From: Casuarina equisetifolia
Lineage: Eukaryota > Streptophyta > Magnoliopsida > Fagales > Casuarinaceae
Direction of reading: 5' to 3'
Assembly (NCBI GenBank): GCA_028551475.1
Contig: CM052359.1
Location: forward strand, 17,547,583-17,611,582
DNA: 64,000 bases
Numbering within the stretch: position 1 is the stretch's first letter; each line of letters starts with the position of its first letter. The notes beneath the pieces are model-generated. The model was not told the origin of the DNA and did not search any database. It saw only the letters and a program-made list of their open reading frames with translations. The position numbers and the translations under genes were made by a program. Shown one piece after another: positions 1 through 12,242 of this stretch.

Positions 1-354
1 CACTACTCATATATAATGTATTTTATTTTTTTATAAACTATGATAAGAGAACAAATAAACATTTTAATATGATATTAAAACTTAGATGTCAAATAAGATA
101 ATAATTTATTTTTAAATTAGATTTTTGTAAGAAATATTTTTCCACGGGATATGTCTATTATACTAATACGTGGTTCTCCTTATATACAAAAGTATTTTAC
201 AACCTATTTTCTTTCTTCTTTTTTTCTTTTTCTTTTTCTTTTTTTTTTTTTGGGGAAAAAGTGATCTTTCTAACAAATTTTTTCCTAATATTGTATTTTG
301 AACAAGATACATGTCCCTTAACATATAAATTCCTATATTATTGGAACAACATAC

Positions 355-1989
355 CGTAGTTTCTGCGTTGGCGCGACAAGGTTTGAGGCGTGGTGATAGT
401 ACCGTCCGTCAGAAATCTTTACGGGCAAGTCTAAGTGTCTGTTTTTCCAAGCTGCCGCAATTACCTTGGCAAATCCATTAAACAAGCTCTTGTTTGGCTT
501 CACTTTCATATAGAGACATTCACCCAGATAAAAGGTAACAGTGGAGAAGAATATGAACCCTAGAGGAACTCCGAAACCCACAACCCAACCTTTTTTATCT
601 TGAATATAAATTAGAACTGTCGAGGCAAGCAGTAATGAGACCCCAATTGAAAGGTAATACCAATGAAAGAAGTGCCTTAAGATCTTCTCTCTTTTGAGGT
701 CATCTTTCTCGGTAATTTGATCAGCTCCAAAGGCTATGGAGCATGGCCTACTGCCACCGGCCCCGATGGACATGATAGCAAATGAGAGAAAGAGTAGTGC
801 GAGCTGTTTTGCCGTCGCGGGCTCGCAGTTTCCTTCCCTTAGATTGCACGAGGGAGGCCTTAGTTTCGAAATAACTGCTGTCAACCATAACAAAAACAAC
901 CCCTGCGACAATAAAATGAAATGCAACCTCTTTGATTAATTCCGATGATTCATTTTCAAAAGTAAAACGCTAAACATTTCTGCAGAACCCATACGCTTGG
1001 AGGGATTATTAGCTCTTCCTGCTCAACCTCAGAGTTAACGATAATTTTTTTTTTCAGAAAGTTAAAACAGTTTATATTGAGAATGAAGGTTAGAAAACTT
1101 CGAGGTCCAGAAGTAAGAAAAGATCATCTCTTGCCTGCTTTTATGTGTTACAACTGACCGTGCTTTTCACGATGGCATTTCCACTAAAGATTCTGTTGAA
1201 ATGAAAGTTTTTCTTTGACGGTTCTAATACTGTGGACTAGTTTTCAGAGGGAAAATACTAAATTGATTATTCTTAATTAAGAAATCATGAAGGTGTTTCT
1301 GGCTAAAGGTCAAGGGGAAGAGGGAGTAAAGGAGGTGATGAACAAAGTTTCAGGTTCAGACAATTGTAGAAGCAATGATTTCGAAGGCCATCTGCTCATT
1401 CATGAACAGATTTTATTAGATTGAAGGAAGACAAATTGGCAAGAGGGCTGTGACCAGATGTTTGATACTTTTCACAAAGTCGCTTCATAACAAAAATCCT
1501 TTAAATCTCACAGCTAACTCTTTATTCATTTGCAGATGCAGAGCAAATGGAAAAACTTCAATTTACTTACAACAAGGCTGAAAAGCGTCCCATATGCGAT
1601 GGTCCGAAACCGACCCAAGAAAGAATCAGAAAGGAAAGCCCCGATGACAGGCGTGAAATATGAAATGGCATTCCACACAAACAAGACGGTAGCTCCGGTG
1701 GTAGCATCCAAATGATAAAATCCCACCAAGTAAAAGATCATATTCATAGAAAGCCCGAAGCTTGCAATCTTTTCAAAGGTCTCGTTAGCTGCTCAGATTA
1801 AGTTTTGTTAGAACTATGACATCATCCCATGCAAGTGCAATCAAAGAAGTACCTTTTATTCCCCCCACCCAAAAGTTCACATGGTGCATGTAATGAAAAT
1901 TCACCTATGATAAAAGGCATGGTTCTGAAGCCACCCTTCTTGATTGTAACTTCTTGGGTGGTTTTCGCTTGCTGTGATGGAATCTCCAT
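355..1989 (-). CDS. NRT1/PTR family (NPF) transporter, copy 1, 3' part outside window
   Basis: Member of the NRT1/PTR (NPF) family of proton-coupled plasma- or organelle-membrane transporters for nitrate, peptides or hormones; the substrate cannot be told from sequence. Exons read on the minus strand: 1905-1989 (start ATG at 1989), 1571-1788 and 355-902, all with GT-AG borders and consistent phase. They encode about 283 residues. The proton-coupling ExxE[K/R] motif is present as ETFEK at residues 31-35, followed by several hydrophobic membrane segments and the family pattern HFFHWYY. Exon 2 is 218 bp, exactly as in copy 2 next door. The last exon (C-terminal half) is not in the window. Exon 3 ends in a normal donor (GGTATG), so that exon probably lies left of base 1; loss by truncation cannot be excluded. 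No internal stop or frameshift is seen. The style of the N-terminus suggests clade NPF1 or NPF2, which is uncertain. Confidence 0.88.
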
Positions 1990-2086
1990 CCTTTCCTTTC
2001 CCGGCGATGAACTGGTCTCGGGCAGTTCTATCAGAAAAGAGAGCTAGGCGGCAGCTTTGTCTGAAGCATGGGAGGATAGAAGCCCT

Positions 2087-2094
2087 TTAATATA
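2087..2094 (-). promoter_or_regulatory. candidate TATA box of NPF copy 1
   Basis: On the minus strand a TATATTAA motif lies about 100 nt upstream of the copy 1 ATG at 1989, a normal distance for a plant core promoter with a short leader. Only position and motif support it; no transcript start is known. Confidence 0.35.
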
Positions 2095-2326
2095 GAGTGC
2101 TGGCCCCTTTTTCGGCTGTTGTGATTCATTTTGGATTGCTTACTACGGAATCTGGCAGGCGGTATGGGTCGCTCTCCGATGTGTTTCACGTAGGGATAAT
2201 CGACAGCGAAAGGTTAGACCTTTCGGACACGAAGGCACGGTATCCACGGGCAGCCAAGAAAGACTAATTAAAAAAATAAACAAATAAAAGGGAAAGCTGG
2301 ATATTCTGTGTCTGTTGGTCACCTTA

Positions 2327-2385
2327 AAACAAAAAACAAAAAACAAAAAACAAAAAACAAAAAAACAAAGAAAGAAAAAGAAAGA
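2327..2385. repeat. A-rich low-complexity repeat, unit about ACAAAAA
   Basis: Several consecutive 7-base A-rich units with a single C, ending in AAAG-rich sequence. Simple-sequence expansion, no coding content. Confidence 0.85.
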
Positions 2386-2960
2386 GAAAGTACGTTACTC
2401 TTTGGTTATTGGTATTATTGTTGATTGTGGGATTGTCGAAGAGACACAAGTGAACATATAAATGTTACTAGACTTTCATCCATTTGGGATATAACATCTT
2501 ATTAAATTTGAGTTAAGAAAAATATAATATTAAGATATAAATATTAAAAAATGGAGGAAGAACTTCTTTATTTTAAAATATAATATATTTTTCATAAAAA
2601 TATTATTAATAATGAGATTTGAATTTTTTATTTTTTATTTGAATTTTTCATAATTTTTGTAATTCTTGTAATTCTTGTAATATATTATATATATTTATTT
2701 ATGTTAATCTTATTAACGTGTACTTATTTTTTATATATATATAAAAAACTCATGCTTATTTTTCAATAAAAGGAAAGCACGAAATATTTTTATAAGATAT
2801 TTGTTTTATACAATAAATAAGAGAGATGGTTTAACTACATGCTTCTAGAAGAAACTCAAATCTTATTTGAAAAATGAAAAACTCAAATCTGGACATATAA
2901 TATAATTTGAGATGAGCTCAGCTTAACTCTTATTCAAAACACATGTAGACAAACAAATAC

Positions 2961-5900
2961 TCATCCAATGACGCCAATATCCTTTCCATCTTCTTGTTCT
3001 CTTGTTTTGTCGTTCATTTTAGTCGTCCCATACTCGCTTGGCTTGTAAAGCCAACAACAAACAAGAAAGTACAGAAAGTTAACCGCGCACATTGCGGTAA
3101 GTAACCAGTAGTAGTAATCCAAATGACCCCTATTCAGATTACTCCATAACCAGCTAGTCTTCCCACCTTTCTTTGTAACCCCATCAATAATCTTGACCAG
3201 CAAACTACCCAAGAGGTTAGCCACAGCCAATCCGAAAGTGAAAAGAGCCAAAGCAATGCTAGAAATGCTCTTCGGAAGCTGGGAGTAGAAGAATTCAAGC
3301 TGCGCAATTGCATTGAAAGCTTCAGCAAACCCAAATATGCAGTATTGTGGAATTAGCCACATTGCAGACATGTCCATCACAGTCCCTGGCTTATCAGCTA
3401 GCCCTTGATCAATGGCAGTTTTTCTTCTTATCTTCTCTACAAATGCAGATATGGCCATGGCCAAAACGGACAACAATAACCCAATTCCCATGCGTGTTTT
3501 GATCCCAAGCCCTCCAGGTCTTCCAGTGAACTTTGATAGCAACGGAACAATGGCACTATCATATATGGCAATCCAGACAGTTAACGTGAGAATTGAGAAC
3601 ACAATAAATGATCCTGCTGGAATCTGGAACTTGGAAGTGAGATGTCGGTCCATCATGCTGGCCTGAATCACGGAAAATGAGTACTGGTTCATAGCAAGTA
3701 GTATCATGATGCCCGTGGACCACATGGGGATGACTCTTAGCAGAGCTTTGAGTGATTCCACTTGGTCAACTGTGCAGAGTTTCCATGGATTTGAAGCTGT
3801 TCCATCTGGGTTCAACTCTTTTTGTGGATCACCAATAGTGCAAGCTCTGTTGAGACACCTGCTTGGAGGACAAAAAGATGGTGAAAAACATTCTATGGTC
3901 CAGTAAATTCTCAGGTAGGCCTAGCAGTCGTAGTGAGCTACCTTCTTTTTTTTTTTTTTTTTGGGTTGTGGGGGACATGCTGTTTGGAAACTTTGGTTTT
4001 TCTCGGACGAAACAACAATAAAAGCACTGATACTACTTTGAGTCGGGTCAGTTTAGGAAAAAGGTTTCCAAATTTAATAAACATTTGCAAACAAAATCAA
4101 TGTCTCGGGCCTCAGTACTCATTTCTAGTGTTTGCGAGGCCAAGAATGGTGAATTGATCACTGAAATGGTACCTTAGACTTGCAGTTGGAGCCGTGAAGT
4201 TTGAGTCCTTTCCCCGATAGTACTTTAGATTTCTGGCAGACAGTTGAAGATTTCTTTTCCTAAAGGCAGCTATGAACACTAGAATAAAAGCACTAAACAC
4301 GCTTCTGTCGCTCTTCAACTTAACGTAGAAGGGAAAGCCCAACAAGAATATCAGGGCTGAAAACACCATTAGAATGGTCGGTACTCCAAACCCCACTTTC
4401 CATCCCCACTGGTCTTGGATATAGACTATAGCAGTCAATGCCAGAACCGTCGAAATTCCTACAGATACGTAGTACCAGTGGAAGAAGCTCTGCATAGTTT
4501 TCTTGCTACTGGGGTTGTCTTTATTGTCCAGTTGGTCTGCACCAAACGCCATTGAACATGGCCTGAGGCATCCAGCTCCGATGGACATGAGCCCGAAAGA
4601 GCAGAGCAAGACGAAGAGCTGGACAGGAGCCGCCGCGTCGCACGTGCTACTCGATGGGGCACACGGGGGAGGCTTCAACTGTGGGATCGCAGCTGTCAGC
4701 CATAGCAGTATCATTCCCTGAGACAGCAAGTTATCAAACAAAAGAAAATTAAGGCACTTGATCTAACACATGACAATTGTACGACCATTGGATCTAGCTC
4801 TTGCATATTAAGGGTCTGTCTATTGGCTTCAATGCTTTGACAAAACGCTTTTCATGGAAATTAATTCCATCTTTAAATGTTGAATCGTTGTTATCATATT
4901 TCACAAAGTTTACTTCTATTTTTAAGCTGTCATAACCACATGCAAGAGTGTCAAGACGTGCAGCAGTCGCCTGGAAAGAACCACTTTTCCTATGTACATG
5001 ATGGACACCATACTGAATTATCTGGAACTCCTCAAAGCCGAAGGGACGATGATGGGGAGAAAAACCGATAGAGATGTTAAAACAACGATGCCGCGAAATA
5101 TTTTTACGTTCTCTTCATATGTGGATGGACTATTTTAGATTATGCGTAGAATTTTTTTTTATTTTTTTTATTTTTTAGTTTTATGTAACAATGGACATCT
5201 TAACATGATATTTGAATTCAAGTTCAAAAACTAACACCTATTATGCATGAAAGTCACGTTTATATTGGTTGCAACGGTGAGTGTTAAGAACGCTATAATA
5301 AGAATTTTTTATTTTCTAAATTTTGTTTGAAAATAAATTATGTATAAAACATCTTCCTAATTTTGAGTCTATTTTTAGAAAAATAAACCTTTTAAGCAAA
5401 AGAAGAAGAAGAAGAAGAAGAAGAAGAGAAAATTAATCCCAAAAGACCTATTCAGTATAGCTTGAAAGCTTTTATCTTGTCTCTTAAGTCAACTTGAAGA
5501 ATGAAACATAGAAAGCAAGTAGTTTTCTCATGAACAAAAACCAATAATCAAACATATAAAACAAGTGGCTAAGTCAAATAAGCTTTGGCTTATTGCAACA
5601 CTAGGAATGGTTGTGCTATCTACTGCTAGAGCTGTGGAAAATAGAAAGAAAAAGCAAAGTATACTTAACGAGAAGGCTAGAGAAAGATCCCAAGGTGATG
5701 ACAGCAAACCGGCCCAAGTAAGAATCGGCAAGAAAGGCACCCACAATCGCCAAGGCATTAGATACAGCTGACCATATAAACAATATGCTTGCTCCACTTG
5801 CGACCTCCATATGATATCCATTCATCAGATAGAAGATCATGTTCGGCATTAGTCCGTAGCTTGCTACCTTCTCAAATGATTCATTAACTTTTGTTTCCCA

Positions 5901-6117
5901 AATACAGAAAGAAAACAAAAATACCATGGTCAGAAAAGTTCTGATAGAAGTCGTAACTAGACTATGTATATATCACTAATCTCTGTGTGTGTGCTGTGTT
6001 GTTACCGATGATGAAGGGCATGGTTCTTAAGCCACCCTTCCCGGTCCTCGATAATTGCCTGGTTACCCTTTGGTTTGAAGAGGTTTGCATGCTCTCCTCT
6101 GCAACTATCTGCTCCAT
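2961..6117 (-). CDS. NRT1/PTR family (NPF) transporter, copy 2, complete
   Basis: Complete NPF-type proton-coupled transporter. Minus-strand exons: 6006-6117 (ATG at 6117), 5670-5887, 4173-4717 and 2961-3858. These total 1773 bp, giving 590 residues plus TGA, the usual NPF size of about 560-620. All introns are GT-AG and phases agree. The ExxEK motif is ESFEK at residues 40-44. Family hallmarks include the FGADQ loop after TM4-TM5, HWYY, and a long cytosolic loop before the last exon, which carries TM7-TM12. The sequence resembles Arabidopsis NPF1-type proteins (GLRTMPFI and ASYGLMPNM near the N-terminus); this is family recall, not a search. Its tandem neighbour at 355-1989 has the same exon plan in the same orientation, so the pair arose by local duplication. 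The substrate (nitrate, hormone or peptide) cannot be assigned. The gene looks intact. Confidence 0.93.
5401..5427. repeat. (AAG)n microsatellite in NPF copy 2 intron
   Basis: About nine AAG units in the large second intron of NPF copy 2 (between exons 4173-4717 and 5670-5887). Confidence 0.9.
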
Positions 6118-9100
6118 CCCAAAGAGAAAGCTCTCTTCACCCTCACCTTTCTGTATGATTCAAATGAGAGAGAAAGAGGGACGTTTCAGAATTCCTCAAT
6201 GACGATACCCTTTCAACACCTGTTACCTGCATATATATATATATATTTTTTAATCTTTTTTGGGCCCCGGTGGTTCCTGCATTATTTCAAAGCGAGGCTT
6301 CCGGCAATTTGCGACTTTGTCCTTGTTTAGGTGTTCTTCCTTATTTTAATTGTACGATTCCACTACCATAGGATCTGACATTAGTATAAAAAGTTTTCAT
6401 CTCAATACTCAGTTCCACTAGTATCCCTCGGGATCCTGAACAGCACGGAAAAATGAAAATGGACCTGCATTTGTCTTAAAGTATGAAAAAGATAAGGCTT
6501 GTAGTTTGTTTATTCATTGGTTACTCATGTTTTTTTACTTAGATAGAGTGGAGTAGGTAGGATACAAAGCTGGGTCCAAAAGCGGCGCAAGGTTGTGAGG
6601 GGTCTCCATTCCGACAGATGCTTCATGTTATGAATAGCTTGAATTTATGTATAGCAGGTAAAATGATCACCCGCAATTAGCATGTACGAAATTGCTGGAA
6701 CCATGTCCACTAACTTTGATATCATGAAGGTTGTCCTTGTATTCCATGGGTCCTCCTCCCCTAGGATGTCTTACGAAGAGTAATAGTCTACTCATGAGTG
6801 TAGCGAGATGTTTTATAGTATCTGATGGGGAATAAGCATTACCGTACCCCTTGAGATTGAAAAACCAAGTTTAACTAGCTTTCCTACAAGTAAATGTCTA
6901 TGCCCAAGACGATGTTGTATTCTAAAGTATCCAAAATGGCTACAATTAATGCATCTAGAGAAAGAGGAAGTAGAAATGAATTGCTCAATTTGATTAATCA
7001 AGTTTCACGGACACTGAAACTTCTCAGAACATTTCTGAAAAAGTATCATTCCATTTTATTAAAAGCTTTCTCCACGTTCACCTCAGTAGCTAGAGCTTTC
7101 CAGGTTTCATGGGTCGAAATGAACGAACCTGACAAATGCAGATTGCGTGGAGGAGATTTCTTTGTAATGTTACCACTTGTTTTAAATAAACAACTGGTCA
7201 AAGCTAAGATATGAAACGAGTGCCTAAACTTTGCGGGCCCTTCAATTTAGAGATGAGGGCATTGTTCATATAGTTGCGTTATTTGAACAAGAAGCTTTAT
7301 GTTCTTTGGCGGTAGTAGTGCGTCCCTTACGACAATGCTCCTAGTAGTGCTTATAAAAATCTTGGTGGTCCTGCTCGATCGCTGAATTTTAGTGGAATCT
7401 GTCTCGGAGAGAGTTTGTAATGTCACTATCGACTGGAAATAAACTCTCTTCTTATCAGATAGAATAGGGAATGTCGATGTCATCGTTACTGATGATAATT
7501 GCTACGATACCCTACAGTCCTTAGGGGTTGAAGGATGTAAGAGTTCTTTAATTTTTCTTTTTCTCTTTTCTTTTTTCTTTTGGTTAAAATAGTTTCCAAT
7601 ATCCTAGTTGTTTGAATCTGATTTGTCAAGTAGATGAATTGTGTCTTCTCCAAATTAAGTTGAAAAGGGCACGAATCTATATTTTTAAAGTCAATATTTT
7701 GATTTGATATTCTCTTGAGGATGTTTTTTTATTTTAATGATTGCTTTTAAAGGAGGGAATAAATTTTCTTAATACGATATCAAAACTTCATCAAATCAGA
7801 TACTTCTATCACTCATAGACTAATTCCTTATAATTTATTCACGCTATGAAATAACAAGACATGTTGATGTATATCTTATATTATTAGGCAGAGATAAGAC
7901 ACATCCGGAATTTCAGGGGAAGTCACCAAGGCAAACTCAAGGACTAACAAAATGGTTTGCGGGGATGTCAAGTCTTTGGTGCATAGTAACCTTTGTTAAG
8001 AATTCATCTAGGGTCCGTAAACATCATAGTTAATGAGAAAGGTCTGAGAAGACATGGCGGTTAATGATATGAGTTCTGAGAGCCTCCGACCGGCAGGTAG
8101 AGCTCGATAGTTCTCCTCCGGTATGATCTCGGTGACCAGTGAAGCAGGTTTTCGCCTGCGTCCTCAACCTTTTAGATCAATTTTCATATGTTCAACTTTT
8201 GAGCTTTTGTTCATCTTGTGCGATTACTATCAATGATTAAAGGTCTTATCCCTTTTTTCTAAAGGAAAAAAATATAGTATAAAGAGAAGCAAAAGATGAA
8301 ACCTGCGCTGGATGATAACAGTCCTGATGCTATTGATGGGGCCAATTTTTCCTCTTTTCCTCGTACACAAAATGCCGGAGAATTAGGAAGATTATATATA
8401 ACAATTACACGTACCACAAATATTAAGAATATAAAAATTTTACACAGTTCATAATAAACTAATCCTCATGCTTATAAAAACCAGTGATCTATCATTTTAT
8501 TTGGAGGGTTTCCATGTATTAAAGATAACTGGTTTTTATATATTGATTCTTTCTCTTTAATCATCACGATGATTCTCTAAACCATACAGGACACGCAAAG
8601 TCTTTTACAAGCTTATTAAACAAACTTGGTACGCTCGCGGGGGTTGACTTTGTTGCCTCATCGTTAATGTTTATTGAATTCCAAGTGTACGACGGCGAGG
8701 CATCACATGGTTCCAACTCTGCTAAGAGATTAACAAGGAGATTATCATATGTTTCTCCGTTTCCATGGATGACTCGTACAAGGGAAGGTTAGCTTTTCTG
8801 GCGGGTCTGTCTAGCAATAGGAGACAAAGGCTTCCAGCTGGCTGGTTTGGGAGATGTGAATTCCAGGCACAAAACAAATAAAACGTTGAACAAATCCATA
8901 TGAGCGTTGGGTGTTTACCTACAACGACGCTGGGTCTAAAGCTACCTTTCTAGGCCTCAATAATTGTTATGTTCTGTTCTGTTCTCTTACTGTGGGAAGA
9001 AGATTCCATCGTCTCCTTCCTCGAGAAAAGCTTGTTATTTGCTCATTGTTTTGTCGTTGCTCCCTTATTTTAATTACAGTTCTGCACAACGAGATCTTGG

Positions 9101-9190
9101 ACCTTTAATGAATGAATGAATTTATATCTTAAAAGTTATCTCTTAGGTATTTTTAAATCTTGAGAAGTCATAGATTCAAAGAAAGAGTTA
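6118..9190. other. gene-free stretch upstream of the NPF pair
   Basis: About 3.1 kb without a recognisable gene. A short TA run at 6229-6248 lies about 110-130 nt upstream of the copy 2 ATG and could serve as its TATA region. Open frames near 6.8-7.5 kb exist on both strands but match no family I recognise. The segment at 8080-8170 is GC-richer than its surroundings and looks like an old LTR or insertion remnant. Nothing else is supportable. Confidence 0.6.
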
Positions 9191-9194
9191 GATA

Positions 9195-9290
9195 AGTTAT
9201 TTAATTAGTTAACTTAGTAGTGAGTTAATAAAGATTCTATTAGTAAAATTTGAATTTAATACCCTACATGCATTGTAATATTAAAAAATT
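9195..9290. repeat. dispersed AT-rich repeat, copy 1 of 3
   Basis: Shares the core ACTTAGTAGTGAGTTA and the tail GCATTGTAATATTAAAAA with a segment at about 58450-58570. A partial third copy is at about 48095-48150. Probably a fragment of one non-coding transposon or LTR family. Confidence 0.5.
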
Positions 9291-9476
9291 TAAGAAAAAA
9301 AGAGTCAAACAAGTTATCCATGAAGTCAATAAATTAATATCAGGATTCAGTCACAAAGACAAGGAATTGATGATGAAAGACTGTGCTAGATAATCAAAAT
9401 TTGTGAGCCATAATTAAGAAATGGGAACAGCGAAGTGTGACCAACCACTTGAATCATTTAAAGTGGTTACTTATTC

Positions 9477-9846
9477 TTATTGACTAATCTTAAAAAGTAT
9501 TTTAGTGAGTCAAATGCTTTTACCTATTATATTTATGGGTGGTGGTTGATTACTTGAAATCTTTTTTGAAACCGTACTCTTATTAAAAGTTATTTTGGAG
9601 TGACTAGTCATTATCAATAACTATTTTTTAAAAGTAAGTTGTCATTTAATTACTTTTTTTAAGAGATTAATTGTCCTTAAAACATTTGGTGCAGCTGAAA
9701 TACTTTTTTAAGAAATCAAGTTAATCAATTGATGATGTTGGCAGGTTATTTTGAAATAAATTGAGGGTGATTAATTATTATAAAATTAGATAAATACATT
9801 TAGAGTAATTTAAGTATGATCAAAGGAAGATAATTTTGGAATAATT
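9477..9846 (+). repeat. diverged direct repeat A (LTR-like)
   Basis: About 370 bp that aligns along its length with 13631-13990 in the same orientation. Both begin TATTGACTAATCTTA, share TGGTTGATTACTTGAA, then ATTTTTTAAAAGTAAGT, then AAGAGATTAATT, and end near GATMATTTTTGGA. By eye, roughly three quarters of bases match. Internally it is built of degenerate GATTA/TTAAAAGTAA modules, a style seen in some plant LTRs. It could be the left LTR of a decayed element or one of two independent insertions. Confidence 0.6.
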
Positions 9847-11656
9847 TTTTGGTGTTGACAATGAAAGAAGAGAGGTATCAAGACATATTTTTCTAGAATC
9901 TTTTTATTTGTTCGCAATCTTGCTAGAAACAGACCAAAATTTATATCTTAATGTTTTCATAGCAATAAAAAATAAGAAGAAATCGTTGAGATTAATAATA
10001 TTTTTGATGGTTTTTCATATCTTGTGATTACCAAATAATATTCAATTCATATTTACAAGAACATTGGTTTTTGAGGGAGCAGAATCATTGTGACAACGAA
10101 AACAAGAGACAAGCGGGTGCAATATCGTTATCTTCCTGCAACTTCCAGAAAGTCAAAAAGTCAAGCACAAATGACGCGACAGCAAGCGCAAAGAAGGCCA
10201 CTTCGGCACAGAGTAAAAAGCCTTCAAAAGAGTAGCCGAGCATTTGACGATGTAGACCCACGTCCAAAGAAGACAACATGTGGACTCCAGATATTCAAAT
10301 CAAGAGGCTGTAATGGCAAGGACAAAGTGACAGCTCCAGAAATCGACATCTCATCAGGAAAAAAGCAGCCCAACGAAAGACAGCCCAGCATCAGGCCTGC
10401 TTAACAAGAGAGGGGCTTTTACCATACCATAAAAGCTAAGCAACATTTTCTGAATTGTTGTTATAGATGCATTTTGATATTACACTTGTTATCGATTATA
10501 GAAACGCGTTGGATTCATGAGGTATTGTTAAGTGATGAGAGGAAACCCACATGTGCAATTATTATTGAAGGCATTACCCATTGACCCGAGTCCTGACTTG
10601 CATGAGTCAAGACTTGGGGGCCATTCAAGAATAATAGGGAGGGACATCGAATAGAATAGAGGATACAACAATAGTTCTATTGGGTATGAATGAAATAGAT
10701 GGTTTCATAGTAAGTGTCTCATTATGAGGATTTTGAAAGGTTTAAGTCTAAGCAGGTGCCACATCTAGTTGGCTAAGGTGCATTTGATCTTATAGATTAT
10801 GTTTATATTTAGTGAAACCAAAGGATTGTTGTTAGTTCATCTAAACTTTGTTACTTCAGTTTTTTTGGTGTCATCTATAATTTTATTTACTTGAAATTAT
10901 TGCTTCTTTTGAGTTGTATGGATGAATCAAATTATGAACTTCAAATATCATAGTGACACAAATTATTTGCTTCTCCTAAATTATGTTGTTCATGCCTAGT
11001 GATGAAATGTTGGTTGCCTAATGAAGATGGAACAACACGAACTCGAAGTAGAAAACCATTGAGAAAATTCAAACAAGACTAGTAGTCAAGTTTGTTTTAT
11101 TAATAAAAAGTGCTTATGGTTCCTTGGAAAATTATGTTGGTCTCTTATAAATCATCAGAGTGCTCTTAGTTGTTAAAGTTGGTTTGTTTATTGGTTGGTT
11201 TTGTTGAGTTCAATTGCATTTATAGAAATTTATCCCATTTGCTCAGTTAAATATTCTCATACTCCTTAGGAGAGGGGACAAGTTTTGCAATTGGTCTTTG
11301 AGGGTGGGTTTTGCTAAGAAGAAAAGGGAAAAAAAAAAAAAAAAAGAAGGAGAAGAGACCCTGAGGAGAGGGGGTTTAACCCTTAGATATCATTTTATTT
11401 TAAAGAAAAAAGAAAAAGAAAAAGGAAAGAAAAAAAGAAACTCATTGCTTATTTTGTTGATGTAGACTCTGCTAGTTGGCACAGAATCCTGTAAGATGTT
11501 TCATCATCCATGAGGTTTCTATTTCTGTTCCTGTAAGCTGTGCTGATTAATTAACCTTGTAATAAGAATTACGCTGGGTATCCTAGCTTCATGCCAGCTT
11601 CAATTTCTTGAATGTCTGGTTGGTCAGAATTTCTTGATTAGCAGATGATTTGTTTT
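9847..11656. other. gene-free stretch between repeat A and the helicase remnant
   Basis: Contains a weak GGTATCAAGAC site at 9873 that resembles a decayed initiator-tRNA primer-binding site. There is an open frame of about 100 residues at 10090-10404 that is rich in Arg, Lys and Gln and of no recognisable family. Purine-rich runs lie at 11328-11347 and 11400-11445. No gene is supported. Confidence 0.5.
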
Positions 11657-12242
11657 CAAGTTCTCTTGTTCTCTCCTACGTTTAATGAAAATGTCAAAAT
11701 TTTGTGTCAAGAATAGTGAAAGACCGCAACAAACTTTTTGTCAAGAAAGAAGAACTGCCTTTAGAGACTGTAAAGCAGCGTATAGTTTGTTGCCCTGATG
11801 AAAATATGCAATAATTTTTGTGCGAACGAGAAATCGTGCATAGGGCACTTGTTAACCTTGATTACTACCATTTAAGGTGCTGTCACTCCTGCAGACAGAC
11901 AAAATAGTCTAAGAATGGCGAAAGTTCTTATATCAACTGATCTTCTTGCCCAAGGCTTTTGACCAGCAACAGGTGCTCCCCAATCTCTCATCCTCCTCTT
12001 CCCTTTTCCCCTCTACTCTTCAGGAAGGGAAGGGCAGGAAGAACTATCTTGAACTCTGTTAATATGCTTCTGTTTGTTTCAAGTATGGCATCATGAAAAT
12101 GCTTTTGTTTTTCTATTTTTAGGCAGGTTAATCTGGTTATCAACCTATGACCTTCCAGTGACCCATAAGCCCATTACAATAGTTGCGGAGCCAAATGGCG
12201 CAATTTTTTATATTCATCGAGTTTGTGCAATTGGAGCTTTTC
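11657..12242 (+). pseudogene. DEAD-box RNA helicase (RH38/LOS4-like) fragment, decayed
   Basis: Degraded piece of the second half of a DEAD-box ATP-dependent RNA helicase of the LOS4/RH38 (DDX19-like mRNA export) type. Recognisable blocks in order: VLLFS-TFNENVK around motif III (11657-11698); FVSRIVKDRNKLFVKKEELP and CCPDEN (11699-11812); FVRTRN (from about 11818); ADR followed by VLISTDLLAQGF of motif V (11890-11962); then, after an intron-like gap, VNLVIN (12126-12143) and YIHRV, the decayed motif VI (12210-12225). Breaks include a deletion between CPDEN and FVRTRN, several stops, an extra T in the GF-DQQQ codons, and motif VI HRxGRxGR reduced to HRVCAIGAF. The break between DQQQ and VNL is filled by GT...AG intron-like sequence, so the copy came from genomic DNA, not a processed mRNA. 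It is not expected to make protein. Confidence 0.82.

Larger units (their letters stand above)
1990..2960. other. intergenic region between the two NPF genes
   Basis: About 970 bp holding the presumed promoter of copy 1 and the 3' flank of copy 2. It contains an A-rich run of ACAAAAA-type repeats at about 2327-2385 and very AT-rich sequence from 2480 to 2760. No coding sequence was recognised. Confidence 0.7.

Noticed and set aside
10090..10404. Arg/Lys/Gln-rich plus-strand frame
   Set aside because: No recognisable domain, biased composition and location between transposon-like repeats.
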